Notes: generated by a model from the sequence alone, not told the origin. A DNA stretch of 50,252 nucleotides from CAYLHQ01 sp964628935 (GCA_964628935.1 CAZVOE010000007.1:1-50252); one strand, 5' to 3'; positions 38,997-48,181 are shown, counted from the stretch's first letter. Translations and numbers: made by a program.

Positions 38997-40403
38997 ATGA
39001 ACCTGTTCGAGAAGATCCCCAACAACGTGAACTTGAGCCACGACAAGCGGCTCCTCCGCGCGCTCGAGAAGTGGCAACCGAACTACCTCAAGTGGTGGCG
39101 GGAGGCGGGGCCCGCGAACTTCCAGGCGGACCAGATCTACCTCCGGACGGCGATCTCGGTGGACGCGAAGGGTTGGGCCCACTTCGACTATGTCCGGATG
39201 CCCGAATACAAGTGGGGGATCTTCCTGACTCCGAGCGAGCCGGACCGGAAGATCGGATTCGGGGATTTCTTCGGGAAGCCCGCGTGGCAGGAAGTCCCGG
39301 GCGAGTTCCGCAACTCCCTGCGGCGGATCATCGTCACCCAGGGGGACACGGAGCCCGCGAGCGTCGAGCAGCAGCGCCTTCTCAGCAACACGGCGCCCAG
39401 CCTCTACGACGCGCGGAACCTCTTCCAGGTCAACGTCGAGGAGGGCAGGCACCTTTGGGCGATGGTCTATCTCCTCCACGCCTACTTCGGCCGGGACGGC
39501 CGCGAGGAGGCGGAAGATCTGCTCGAGCGTCGCTCGGGGGACGTGGACAAGCCGCGGATCCTCAACACCTTCAACGAGCCGATCGAGGACTGGCTCTCGT
39601 TCTTCATGTTCACGATGTTCACCGACCGGGACGGTAAGTACCAGCTCCTCGCCCTTGCCGAAAGCGGCTTCGATCCGCTCGCGCGGACCACCCGTTTCAT
39701 GCTCACCGAAGAGGCCCACCACATGTTCGTGGGGGAAACGGGGATCGGGCGCGTCGTGAAGCGCACCTGCGAGCTGATGAAGCAGGACAAGAACGAGGAC
39801 GCTCGCGCCCAGGGGGGGATCGACCTCGATACGGTCCAGCGCTACATCAACTTCTGGTTCTCGTCGTCCGTCGACCTCTTCGGGGGGGAGATCTCGTCGA
39901 ACGCCGCGGACTACTTCGCTTCGGGGCTCAAGGGACGCGAGCACGAGGACAAGCACGAGGACCACGTGGCGCTCGAGGGCCGCTACCGACTCGAAGTCCC
40001 GGAGAACGGCCACCTCGTCGAGCGGGAAGTCCCCATGCGGAACGCCATGAACGAGGTGTTGCGGGATGCCTACATCGACGACAACCAGCGCGGGGTCGAC
40101 CGCTGGAACAAGATCATCGCGGACGCGGGCTTCGACTACACGTTGACCCTTCCCTCCCGTCGCTTCAACCGGCAGATGGGGATCTACCGCGGGAAGTACT
40201 TCGACGTGCGCGGCAATCCGATCTCGAAGGAGGAGTTCGAGCGCCGGAAGGGAGAGTGGCTCCCGACGGCGGCGGACAGGACCTACATCAAGGACCTGAT
40301 GCAGCCGGCGCTCGGCCTCGGACAGATGGCCCATTGGATCGCGATCCCGGAGCGCGGGATCAAGGGCCTCCCCTGGGATTACGAGTACATCCGGCGGGTG
40401 TGA
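38997..40403 (+). CDS. boxB: Benzoyl-CoA 2,3-epoxidase oxygenase component (BoxB)
   Basis: A 468-residue class I diiron oxygenase of standard BoxB length. Candidate iron ligands are Glu119, Glu149 and His152 (EEGRH), Asp210, Glu239 and His242 (TEEAHH), spaced as in characterised BoxB. It epoxidises benzoyl-CoA with O2 and electrons from the reductase BoxA. No boxA, benzoate-CoA ligase or boxD gene is in the window, so electrons must come from a reductase encoded elsewhere. GGAGG within the end of boxC, about 10 nt upstream, gives translational coupling. Its 3' end overlaps the convergent ApaH-like gene by 25 nt. Confidence 0.94.
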   Translation: MNLFEKIPNNVNLSHDKRLLRALEKWQPNYLKWWREAGPANFQADQIYLRTAISVDAKGWAHFDYVRMPEYKWGIFLTPSEPDRKIGFGDFFGKPAWQEVPGEFRNSLRRIIVTQGDTEPASVEQQRLLSNTAPSLYDARNLFQVNVEEGRHLWAMVYLLHAYFGRDGREEAEDLLERRSGDVDKPRILNTFNEPIEDWLSFFMFTMFTDRDGKYQLLALAESGFDPLARTTRFMLTEEAHHMFVGETGIGRVVKRTCELMKQDKNEDARAQGGIDLDTVQRYINFWFSSSVDLFGGEISSNAADYFASGLKGREHEDKHEDHVALEGRYRLEVPENGHLVEREVPMRNAMNEVLRDAYIDDNQRGVDRWNKIIADAGFDYTLTLPSRRFNRQMGIYRGKYFDVRGNPISKEEFERRKGEWLPTAADRTYIKDLMQPALGLGQMAHWIAIPERGIKGLPWDYEYIRRV

Positions 40404-41116
40404 CCCGGGACCTGGACGATGCGGTCCTCCTCCAAGTTCCACGCGGTGAGCGGCCCGCCGTAGACGCACCCGGAGTCCAGGCCGAGCGCGCAGCCGAGGC
40501 GGTAGTGCCCTCGGCGCGCCCAATGGCCGTGGACCACCCGTTCGGGGCCCTTCCACCACGAGTCCCAGGGGCGGAAGGGGGGCCGGCACGCCGAAGGGGG
40601 GCCGGTCTCTGTCGATCGATCGCCGCCGCGCGTGCAACACCGGACGCGGGTCACGAACGAGACCTCGGGGAGGGTGAACCAACCTCGGTCCCTCGGGGCC
40701 GCGTCGACCGCCTCGAGCCGCGCGACGGGGTCGTTCCATCCGGGATGGAATCCCGCATGGACGACGATCGTTCCGGGCTCGCCGGGAGGGGCGGGGAGCC
40801 GGGCGAGGAGGGGCAGGGCCGCGAGCCATTCGATCCAACGGTCGCAGTCGGGGTCGGCGAAGAGGGCGTCCAGACCGTCCGCGCGGCGCTCGATCCACCC
40901 CCGCGCGGCCCGGACCGCGTAAACGTCGTGGTTCCCGAGGACGGAGCGCGCCCCGACGGCGGAGAGGATCCGGAGCGTCTCGACCGGTGCCGGGCCGGTG
41001 TTGACGAGGTCCCCCGCGCACCAGAGGGTGTCCCGCCCCGCATCGAATCGGATTTCCCGGAGGAGCCGTTCGAGCGGCGCCGCGCAACCGTGGAGATCGC
41101 CGACCACCCAGTGCAC
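40379..41116 (-). CDS. apaH: ApaH-like symmetrical bis(5'-nucleosyl)-tetraphosphatase
   Basis: A 245-residue calcineurin-type metallophosphatase. Metal motifs in order are VGDLHGC, AGDLVNTGP, LGNHD, VVHAGFHP and VVHGHWA, and a FVTRVRCCT block resembles the ApaH-specific region. ApaH cleaves Ap4A symmetrically to two ADP and can remove Np4 caps from RNA. GTG 41116 is chosen because the GGGGAGGAG ribosome-binding sequence precedes it and the GDLHG motif normally starts within about 10 residues of the N terminus; GTG 41149 is the longer option. Convergent with boxB (25-nt overlap). A general PrpE-like protein phosphatase cannot be excluded. Confidence 0.78.
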   Translation of the reverse strand: MHWVVGDLHGCAAPLERLLREIRFDAGRDTLWCAGDLVNTGPAPVETLRILSAVGARSVLGNHDVYAVRAARGWIERRADGLDALFADPDCDRWIEWLAALPLLARLPAPPGEPGTIVVHAGFHPGWNDPVARLEAVDAAPRDRGWFTLPEVSFVTRVRCCTRGGDRSTETGPPSACRPPFRPWDSWWKGPERVVHGHWARRGHYRLGCALGLDSGCVYGGPLTAWNLEEDRIVQVPGHTRRMYS

Positions 41117-41158
41117 GACCCCGCTCCTCCCCGCGGACCCCGCCCGCACCCCGGATGT

Positions 41159-41164
41159 TAGAAT
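41159..41164 (+). promoter_or_regulatory. -10 box for the helical-repeat protein / EF-G pair
   Basis: TAGAAT (5 of 6) lies 41 nt before GTG 41206 in the short divergent gap with the ApaH-like gene. No -35 is recognisable. Confidence 0.4.
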
Positions 41165-41205
41165 CGTCCGTCGTTTCCGCCAGGAGGCCCCGGAGGGCGC
41201 GCCGC

Positions 41206-42912
41206 GTGTCGGATTTACTGTGGACGTTCGAGGAATTGGTCCGGTTCACCAAGTGGGAGGACGCGGAGGTCCGATACTGGGCGCTCGACCGCCTGATCCG
41301 ACACTTCCCCGACCGTGCAGCCGACGTGGTCGCCCCTTATCTCCTCGACGACCATGACGCCACTCCGATGATGGTCGCGCGCCACCTGGGAGAGCACGGC
41401 TCCGCCGCGCACCACGCGATCCTGCTGCGCGGGTTCAAGCTCCTTCGCGGGGAGGTGCCGGGCATGTGCCTCCAGTCGCTCGCCCGACTTGGCTATCCCG
41501 GTACGGTCGACGTCGCCGCGTCGGCTCTCGGGCGGGGCGACCTGAGCGAGCCCGCGATCGGGAGGATCGTCGAGGCCCTCGCCGACCTCGGGACCGCGGA
41601 GGCGCGTCAACTGGTCCGGGAGTTCGTCGCACGCAAGGGAGAGCTGCTGGCGGAGCCGCAGGCGTTGCGCGGCGTCCTCAAGGTCGTCGATGCCGAGGCG
41701 ATTCCGGAGGTTCTCGGCCGATTCCTGACGGCCTTGCACTGGAGGGGCGCGCAGCGGGCCGCGGAAGGGTTCCGGACGATCATGGACGCCCTGCAGATCG
41801 ACGATGCGCAGTGGTGCTTCCGCACCGGGCCGTCGGGGCGGATCGAACTCCGGAAGACGATCAAGGCCGTCGACTCCGGCTACGACTGCGACATCCTCGC
41901 CGCGATGGGAGAGCCGACGATCCGCATGCTCGCCCAGAGATTCCGGGTCGGCGACCAGGATGAAATCGTGCGCGCGCTCGCCGACTGGACCGTGACGGCG
42001 ATCGGCCGGCTCCCGCGCGACCCCGAAGACCCCCTTCCGGCGCGTCTCGCGGCGGCGGTCGGTGCCTTCGGGAGCGCCGCGATGCTCGACGACTCCGAAC
42101 GCCTCGGCGTCCAGTTCCAGCAGTGGGTGATCGGCTTCCAGCTTTCGGCCGCGTTCGCCGTGGCCCGGTACCGGAACATGGAGTTGGAACTCCGCCGTGC
42201 GCGCGGCAACCTCGATCGGCTGCTCCGTCTCGCCGAGGTGGAGACCGCCTTCGGACTCGAGGAGCTTCCATCCGCGATCGCCGTGATTTGCAGAGAGGAC
42301 GCGTCGCGGGCCCGTACGGCGGAGGACTGGTGCCTGCGCCTCCTCGAAGCCCAGGGGCCCTTCTTCCCCAAGGTCGTCGCGCTCGAAACCCTCGGCGAGC
42401 TCCGCGCCGTTCACTTCATTCCGGAGATCATGGAGTATCTCTCGGACGAGAACTCCTACATTTACGGGGCGGCGGAGCGCGCGCTCGCGAAAATGGGAGA
42501 CGCTCTGATCGGCCCGGCGCGCGCGAGAATCGAGTCCGGAACGCTCGAGGCGGATTCCGCGCACAGCATCCTCGTCCTCCTCTGCGATCTCGGAAGTCGG
42601 GGCGCGTACGAGACGGTGGTGCGCCATCTCGACTGGTTCATGGAGGAGGTCGGTCCGGGAGCGACCGCCGAGTGGGTGAGCCTCTTCGGAGCGGAAGAGC
42701 TGATCGATCCCCTCCGCGAGTGGCTCGACGACGATCCCGCCCTTGTGGGTCAGGGACTCCTCTTGCTCGGCTCCATCCACAACGTCCGGATCCCGGAGGA
42801 GGAAGAGATCCTGAGGGCGATCGAGGACGAACGCGAGCGGGAGGCCCGGGAGCCCGACGACGACGGCAACGAAAGCGGCCCCGATCGCGACGGCGGCCGT
42901 TACGTGATGTAG
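41206..42912 (+). CDS. HEAT-like helical-repeat protein of unknown function
   Basis: A 568-residue, mostly alpha-helical cytoplasmic protein. HEAT-like repeats are visible at about residues 15-150 (EDAEVRYWALDRLIRHFPD, then repeated APYLLDD- and ILLRGF-type helices) and again near 400-520 (VALETLGELRAVHFIPEIMEYL, SYIYGAAERALAKMG). The tail is acidic (EEEEILRAIEDERERE, then Asp-rich). No enzyme motif is seen. GTG 41206 has GGAGGG 8 nt upstream; a longer start at 41155 would overlap the -10 box. The EF-G paralogue begins 11 nt after its stop, suggesting a shared transcript. Scaffold or adaptor role is only a guess from the repeats. Confidence 0.75.
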   Translation: MSDLLWTFEELVRFTKWEDAEVRYWALDRLIRHFPDRAADVVAPYLLDDHDATPMMVARHLGEHGSAAHHAILLRGFKLLRGEVPGMCLQSLARLGYPGTVDVAASALGRGDLSEPAIGRIVEALADLGTAEARQLVREFVARKGELLAEPQALRGVLKVVDAEAIPEVLGRFLTALHWRGAQRAAEGFRTIMDALQIDDAQWCFRTGPSGRIELRKTIKAVDSGYDCDILAAMGEPTIRMLAQRFRVGDQDEIVRALADWTVTAIGRLPRDPEDPLPARLAAAVGAFGSAAMLDDSERLGVQFQQWVIGFQLSAAFAVARYRNMELELRRARGNLDRLLRLAEVETAFGLEELPSAIAVICREDASRARTAEDWCLRLLEAQGPFFPKVVALETLGELRAVHFIPEIMEYLSDENSYIYGAAERALAKMGDALIGPARARIESGTLEADSAHSILVLLCDLGSRGAYETVVRHLDWFMEEVGPGATAEWVSLFGAEELIDPLREWLDDDPALVGQGLLLLGSIHNVRIPEEEEILRAIEDEREREAREPDDDGNESGPDRDGGRYVM

Positions 42913-42922
42913 ACCCCCATCG

Positions 42923-44998
42923 ATGGACTCCTTCCCGAGAGAGCGGATCCGGAACATCGGAATCGTCGCCCATATCGACGCCGGCAAGACGACGACGACC
43001 GAGCGATTCCTCTTCTACGCAGGGAAGACGCACCGGCTCGGCGAGGTCCACGACGGTCAGGCGGTCATGGACTTCCGCGAGGACGAGCGCAGCCGCGGCA
43101 TCACGATCTCCGCCGCGGCCACCACGCTCGACTGGCGCGACCACCGGATCCAACTCATCGACACGCCGGGGCACGTCGACTTCACGGCGGAAGTCGAGCG
43201 GGCGCTCCGGGTCTTGGACGGCGCCGTCGTGATCTTCGACGGCGTCGAGGGAGTCGAGCCGCAGTCGGAGACCGTCTGGCACCAGGCGGACCGCTACTCG
43301 GTGCCACGACTCGCGTTCGTCAACAAGATGGATCGGGTCGGGGCCGACTTCGACGCGTCGGTCGCGTCCATGCGCGAGCGGCTCGGCGCGAACCCGATCC
43401 CGCTCCAGTTCCCCGACGGATCGGGCCCCGATTTCCGCGGGATCGTGGACCTCATCGCCGGCGAGTATCTTCGCTTCGACGCCGCGTCTCTCGGGCGCGA
43501 GATCCTGCGGGAACCGGTTCCGGCGCGTCTCGCAGAGGAGGCCCGTCTGCGGCGCGACGCAATGGTCGAAGCGCTCGCGGAAGTTACCGAGCCGCTTGCC
43601 GAGGCGTGGGTCGAGGGGCGTCCCCTGGAGCCCGGCGACCTCCGGTCCGCGGCCCGCGCGGCGACCCTCGGGCGGAAAGCCGTGCCGGTTCTGTGCGGGG
43701 CCGCGCTTCGAAACGCGGGAATCCAGCTTCTCCTCGACGCCGTCTGCAGCTACCTCCCGTCCCCGCTCGATGTCCCGCCGGTCCTGGCGCACGTGCCCGG
43801 TTCCGGCGCCGAGGTCTCCCTTCCCCCCGATCCGGCGGCACCGTTCTCCGCTCTCGTGTTCAAGGTCACGGCCGACGCGACCGCGGACCTCTTCTACCTC
43901 CGGGTCTACTCGGGGAGCCTCGACGCGGGCGATCGCGCGCTCAATCCGCGCACCGGCGAGCGGGAGCGGCTGCGCCGGGTGCTCCGCATGCACGCGGACC
44001 GGGGCGAAGCGGTCCCGCGGATCGAGGCGGGGGACATCGTGGCGGTCGCGGCACTCCATTCGAGCCGCACGGGGGACACGCTTTGCGCGCAGGACCGACC
44101 GGTCCTCCTCGAGCCGATCCGTTTTCCCGCGACCGTCGTGACCGTCGCCGTGGAGCCGCGGTCGAGCGCCGACCGGGACCGTCTCGCCGAGATCCTCCCG
44201 CGCTTGCTCCGCGAGGACCCGACCCTCGCGACGACCGTCGACCCCGAAACGGGGCAAACGCTCCTCTCGGGAATGGGGGAGCTCCATCTCGAGGTCGTCC
44301 TCGACCACATGGCCCGGGACTTCGGTCTCCGGCTGAACTCCGGAAAGCCGAGGGTCTCGTATCGCGAGACCGCGGCGCGAAGCGCGCAGGGGGAGGCGGA
44401 GTACCGTCGTCTCGTGGCCGGAGAGCAGCTCTCCGCGAGGGTGCGGCTCGAGATCGAGCCGCTCTCTCCCCCGTCCTCGCCCGTGGAGGTGGCGGACGCG
44501 CTCCCCGAGGGGGCGCTGCCTCCGGCTCTGGTGCGCGGGCTCCTCGAGAGCCTGCGGAACGCCGCCGAGGGCGGAGGACTGTACGGGTACCCCGTGACCG
44601 GCGTGCGAATTCGGGTGGTCGACGCGCGCTACGAGGAGTCCGGGCAGCCCGAGATCGCTCTCAACTCCGCCACGAGCCTCGCGTTCCGCGAGACCCTGCG
44701 CGCCGCCGGCTCCCATGTGCTCGAGCCGTACGGGCGCCTGGAGGTGCGGACGCCGGAGGAGTATCTGGGGGCGGTCGTCAAGACCCTCCACCAGCGCCGT
44801 GCGCTGGTCGAGGAGACCACGGTCCTCCGAACGGGGGCGGTGATCCGGGGCGTGGCGCCGATCGGCGAGATGTTCGGCTACTTGACGATCCTCCGGTCCC
44901 ACACCCAAGGTCGCGGGACGTTCTCGCTCGAACCGTGCGACTTCCGCCCCGTACCCGACCCGATCGTCACCGCGCAGCACATCCGGCTTTACGACTGA
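42923..44998 (+). CDS. fusA: Elongation factor G paralogue (EF-G2 type)
   Basis: A 691-residue translational GTPase with all EF-G domains. G1 is AHIDAGKTTTTE (16-27), the switch I region is EDERSRGITISAA (53-65), G3 DTPGH (80-84) and G4 NKMD (134-137). Domain II and III are followed by domain IV and V blocks (GLYGYPVTGVRI, PIGEMFGYLTILRSHTQGRG). It is not near rpsL/rpsG/tuf, and the sequence is diverged, which fits a second EF-G that may act in ribosome recycling or under stress rather than in general elongation. It lies between a helical-repeat gene and Hsp20/lon. No ribosome-binding sequence is evident before ATG 42923. Confidence 0.9.
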   Translation: MDSFPRERIRNIGIVAHIDAGKTTTTERFLFYAGKTHRLGEVHDGQAVMDFREDERSRGITISAAATTLDWRDHRIQLIDTPGHVDFTAEVERALRVLDGAVVIFDGVEGVEPQSETVWHQADRYSVPRLAFVNKMDRVGADFDASVASMRERLGANPIPLQFPDGSGPDFRGIVDLIAGEYLRFDAASLGREILREPVPARLAEEARLRRDAMVEALAEVTEPLAEAWVEGRPLEPGDLRSAARAATLGRKAVPVLCGAALRNAGIQLLLDAVCSYLPSPLDVPPVLAHVPGSGAEVSLPPDPAAPFSALVFKVTADATADLFYLRVYSGSLDAGDRALNPRTGERERLRRVLRMHADRGEAVPRIEAGDIVAVAALHSSRTGDTLCAQDRPVLLEPIRFPATVVTVAVEPRSSADRDRLAEILPRLLREDPTLATTVDPETGQTLLSGMGELHLEVVLDHMARDFGLRLNSGKPRVSYRETAARSAQGEAEYRRLVAGEQLSARVRLEIEPLSPPSSPVEVADALPEGALPPALVRGLLESLRNAAEGGGLYGYPVTGVRIRVVDARYEESGQPEIALNSATSLAFRETLRAAGSHVLEPYGRLEVRTPEEYLGAVVKTLHQRRALVEETTVLRTGAVIRGVAPIGEMFGYLTILRSHTQGRGTFSLEPCDFRPVPDPIVTAQHIRLYD

Positions 44999-45013
44999 CC
45001 CTCGGCCCCGGTC

Positions 45014-45042
45014 TTGACACCCCAGGAGGGCCGTCTTATCGA
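45014..45042 (+). promoter_or_regulatory. Promoter of the Hsp20 gene
   Basis: A perfect TTGACA (45014-45019), then 17 bp, then TATCGA (45037-45042, a weak -10). No CIRCE inverted repeat or sigma32-type -10 (CCCCAT) is present. A CTTATC element here recurs in front of lon. Confidence 0.5.
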
Positions 45043-45084
45043 CCGCGCGCCGCGCATTCACTCCGGCGCGAGGAGGTGTCGAAC

Positions 45085-45525
45085 ATGAACGTCGTGCGAT
45101 GGGATCCCTTCCGCGATCTGGTGACCCTTTCCGATCGACTGAACCGCGCCCTTTCCGATTCCGTCGGGCCGTCGAGTTCCGCCATGTCCTACGGGGCCTG
45201 GACACCGCCGGTCGACATCTTCGAAAGGCCCGACGGGCTCGTGATCCGGGCCGAGATCCCGGGCGTCGGCAAGGAGAACATCGACGTCCGCATCGAGAAC
45301 AACGTTCTCACGCTCCACGGAGAGCGGCGCCGCGAAGAAGGATTCGACGAAGCCGCCGCGCACCGCCTGGAGCGCATCTACGGCTCCTTCACGCGCAGTT
45401 TCAGCTTGCCGGCGACGGTCGACGCGGGGAAGATCTCGGCCTCCTACAAGGACGGGGTTCTGGAGATCATCCTCCCGAAAGCCGAGGAGGCGAAGCCGAA
45501 GCGGATCGAGATCCAGTCGGCGTGA
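45085..45525 (+). CDS. Hsp20-family small heat-shock protein
   Basis: A 146-residue alpha-crystallin-type chaperone. The N terminus MNVVRWDPFRDLVTLSDRLNRAL is typical of bacterial class A Hsp20, the crystallin domain runs from WTPPVDIFE (about 39) to about 135 with IRAEIPGVGKENIDV and the conserved ASYKDGVLEIILPK near 120-133. A C-terminal IxI-like motif (RIEIQS) supports oligomer assembly. It binds unfolding proteins without ATP. AGGAGGTG stands 7 nt before ATG 45085. lon begins 94 nt downstream, so chaperone and protease are probably regulated together. Confidence 0.95.
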   Translation: MNVVRWDPFRDLVTLSDRLNRALSDSVGPSSSAMSYGAWTPPVDIFERPDGLVIRAEIPGVGKENIDVRIENNVLTLHGERRREEGFDEAAAHRLERIYGSFTRSFSLPATVDAGKISASYKDGVLEIILPKAEEAKPKRIEIQSA

Positions 45526-45554
45526 CGGTCGTGGCTCCTCGCGGCGTTGCGGCT

Positions 45555-45560
45555 TATCAT
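45555..45560 (+). promoter_or_regulatory. -10 box for lon
   Basis: TATCAT (5 of 6) inside GGCTTATCATC, 59 nt before the lon ATG. The CTTATC part is shared with the Hsp20 promoter. The -35 position (TGGCTC) is poor, so an activator or alternative sigma factor may be involved. Confidence 0.35.
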
Positions 45561-45619
45561 CGAAGACGTTCGAGCCTCCGGCCGGGCCGGTCCGGGCGTC
45601 GGACGCAAAGGAGCTCCTC

Positions 45620-48106
45620 ATGGAGCACGTGAACATCCCGCAGGAGCTCGGGGTCCTGCCGCTGCGAAACAGCGTGCTGTTCCCTCACGCGATCATGCCG
45701 ATCTCCGTCGGGCGCAGGAAGACGCTCAATCTCCTCGACGACGTCGTGCGCGACGAGAAGCTGATCGCGGTCGTATCGCAGCGTAACCCAGCGGACGACG
45801 ACCCCGATCCGGCCGGCATGTACCGGGTGGGGACGGTCGCGAGGATCTTGAAGGTCGTCAAGCTCAACGGGAACAACGTCAACCTGATCATCCAGGGGCT
45901 TCGGCGGATTCGGGTCGATCGATTCGTCGCGACGGAACCCTTCATCAAGGCCGCCGTGTCGACCCTGGACGACGTTCATGAGGGTGGCGTGGAGCTCGAG
46001 GCGGTGGTGCGGAGCCTGGTCAACCAGTTCCAGAGGCTCGTCCAGGCCTCCTCGAGCATCTCGAACGACCTCGGGGAGATGGTGCTTTCCGCCGGCGCGG
46101 GGGACCCCTCTCGCCTCTCGGACCTCGCCGCGTCGGTGCTCAACATCTCGGTCGAAGAGAAGATCGGCCTCCTGGAGCGGAACAACGTCAAGGATCGCGT
46201 CCAGAAACTGTTCGAAATCGTCACGCGAGAGGTGGAGCTTCAGGAGATCTCGAGCCGCATCCAGTCGCAGGTCGCCGACGAGGTGGGAAAGACCCAACGG
46301 CAGTTCTACCTCCGCGAGCAGATGAAGGCGATCCAGAAGGAGCTCGGGGAGGACGACGAGCGGCAGCAGGAGATCGAGGAGTTCCGGAACCGGATCGAGG
46401 CCGCGGGGATGCCCGAGGAGGCGAAAAAGGCGGCGGAGAAGGAGCTCGATCGCCTGTCGAAGATGCCTCCGCAAGCGGCCGAGTACACGGTCTCGCGGAC
46501 CTATCTCGACTGGCTCTGCTCGCTCCCCTGGTCGCAGCAGACCGAGGACAAGCTCGACGTGCGGGAAGCCCGGCGGATCCTGGACGAGGACCACTACGAC
46601 CTCGAGAAGGTGAAGGACCGGATCCTCGAGTACCTCGCCGTCCGCTCCCTCAAGAAGGATCTCAAGGGACCGATCCTCTGCCTCGTGGGCCCTCCGGGCG
46701 TCGGGAAGACCTCCCTCGGGAAGTCGATCGCACGGGCGATGGGAAGAAAGTTCGGCCGGATCTCTCTCGGGGGGATCCGCGACGAGGCGGAGATCCGAGG
46801 ACATCGCCGCACCTACATCGGCTCTCTCCCCGGGCGGATCATCCAGGGGCTCAAGCGGGCGGGCACGAGGAACCCGGTGCTCGTCCTGGACGAAATCGAC
46901 AAAGTCGGCATGGACTTCCGGGGCGATCCGTCCTCCGCTCTCCTCGAGGTCCTCGATCCGGAGCAGAACCACTCGTTTTCGGATCACTACCTCGAGGTTC
47001 CCTTCGACCTGAGCAAGGTCTTTTTCGTGACGACGGCGAATCTTCTGGACACGATCCCGCCGGCGCTCCGTGACCGGATGGAGGTGCTGCGTCTTCCCGG
47101 CTACACGGAGGAGGAGAAGCTCGAGATCGCCCGGAACCACGTCGTCCCGAGGCAGGTCGAGGAGCACGGCCTCGACGGGAGCCGCGTGGAGTTCACCGAG
47201 GAAGGGATCCGTACGATCATCAACGACTACACCCGGGAAGCGGGGGTGCGAAATCTGGAGCGGGAGGTCGCCAACGTCTGCCGGAAGGTGGCGCGGCGCG
47301 TGGCGGAGGGCGAGGAGGGCAAGACTCTCGTCGACGCGGCGAAGGTCGCCGAGCTCCTCGGACCGCGTCGGTTCTTCCGGGAGATCGCCGAGCGCACCGA
47401 TCGGAGCGGCGTCGCCGTCGGACTCGCGTGGACCCAGGTCGGCGGCGAGATTCTCTTCGTCGAGTCGACGAGGATGCGCGGGAAAGGGAAGGTCACGATC
47501 ACCGGAAGGCTGGGGGACGTGATGAAGGAGTCCGCCCTCGCCGCAATCTCCTGGATCCGAACCAACTCCTCGGCGCTCGGCATCGACGAGGCGATCTTCG
47601 ACCAGACCGATTTCCACATCCACGTTCCGGCCGGGGCCACTCCGAAGGACGGGCCTTCCGCGGGGGTCACGCTCGTCACGTCGCTCGTCTCCCTGCTCAC
47701 CGGGATCCCGGTCCCTTCCGACCTCGCCATGACCGGGGAGATCACGCTCCGGGGAAAGGTGCTGCCGGTCGGCGGGATCAAGGAGAAGGTGATCGCGGCG
47801 AAGTCCGCAGGGAGCGTCCGCGTGCTGCTTCCGGACAAGAACGAAAAAGACCTCGAAGACGTCTCCGAGCCGGTCCGCAAGGCGCTGGAGTTCACGTTCG
47901 TGAGCGAGATCGACCAAGTTCTCGACGCGGCGTTCGGACCGGAACTGCGCCGGAGGGCAGCGGAATTCCGGGCCGCGCCGAAGTCGGTGCCGCCGCCCGC
48001 CGACGACACCGACGAGGAGCCCGCCGGGGTGGCGGTCGAATCCGTCGGGCGCGGAGAAGAGCCAGAAGCGGCCGAACGGCTTGCCGAAATGCCACCCGCC
48101 TCCTAA
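45620..48106 (+). CDS. lon: ATP-dependent protease Lon (LonA)
   Basis: An 828-residue LonA protease. The N-terminal substrate domain starts LGVLPLRNSVLFPHAIMPI, coiled-coil segments cover about 190-300, and the AAA+ domain has Walker A GPPGVGKTS (357-365) and Walker B VLVLDEIDK. The proteolytic domain has catalytic Ser680 in KDGPSAG and Lys723 in GGIKEK, spaced 43 residues apart as in Escherichia coli. A non-conserved, Pro/Glu-rich tail of about 40 residues follows. Lon degrades misfolded and regulatory proteins. ATG 45620 has AAGGAG 9 nt upstream. It follows Hsp20 and precedes a cold-shock gene. Confidence 0.97.
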   Translation: MEHVNIPQELGVLPLRNSVLFPHAIMPISVGRRKTLNLLDDVVRDEKLIAVVSQRNPADDDPDPAGMYRVGTVARILKVVKLNGNNVNLIIQGLRRIRVDRFVATEPFIKAAVSTLDDVHEGGVELEAVVRSLVNQFQRLVQASSSISNDLGEMVLSAGAGDPSRLSDLAASVLNISVEEKIGLLERNNVKDRVQKLFEIVTREVELQEISSRIQSQVADEVGKTQRQFYLREQMKAIQKELGEDDERQQEIEEFRNRIEAAGMPEEAKKAAEKELDRLSKMPPQAAEYTVSRTYLDWLCSLPWSQQTEDKLDVREARRILDEDHYDLEKVKDRILEYLAVRSLKKDLKGPILCLVGPPGVGKTSLGKSIARAMGRKFGRISLGGIRDEAEIRGHRRTYIGSLPGRIIQGLKRAGTRNPVLVLDEIDKVGMDFRGDPSSALLEVLDPEQNHSFSDHYLEVPFDLSKVFFVTTANLLDTIPPALRDRMEVLRLPGYTEEEKLEIARNHVVPRQVEEHGLDGSRVEFTEEGIRTIINDYTREAGVRNLEREVANVCRKVARRVAEGEEGKTLVDAAKVAELLGPRRFFREIAERTDRSGVAVGLAWTQVGGEILFVESTRMRGKGKVTITGRLGDVMKESALAAISWIRTNSSALGIDEAIFDQTDFHIHVPAGATPKDGPSAGVTLVTSLVSLLTGIPVPSDLAMTGEITLRGKVLPVGGIKEKVIAAKSAGSVRVLLPDKNEKDLEDVSEPVRKALEFTFVSEIDQVLDAAFGPELRRRAAEFRAAPKSVPPPADDTDEEPAGVAVESVGRGEEPEAAERLAEMPPAS

Positions 48107-48110
48107 ACTT

Positions 48111-48151
48111 CCCCGGCCGCGCCGTGCGACGGTTGCCGCGGCGCGATGGGG
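48111..48151 (+). promoter_or_regulatory. GC-rich hairpin in the lon-csp intergenic region
   Basis: CCCC and CGCGCCG (48111-48124) can pair with CGGCGCG and GGGG (48139-48151), with a 14-nt loop and one small internal loop. No T-run follows, so it is not an ordinary intrinsic terminator. It lies 31 nt before the csp start and may be a leader structure or a read-through attenuator. Confidence 0.45.
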
Positions 48152-48181
48152 TGAACCGTACCCCGCAAGGAGGTTCCGATC

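Noticed and set aside
45001..45084. CIRCE element or sigma32 promoter in front of Hsp20
   Set aside because: No TTAGCACTC-type inverted repeat and no CCCCAT -10; the TTGACA fits a sigma70-type promoter better.
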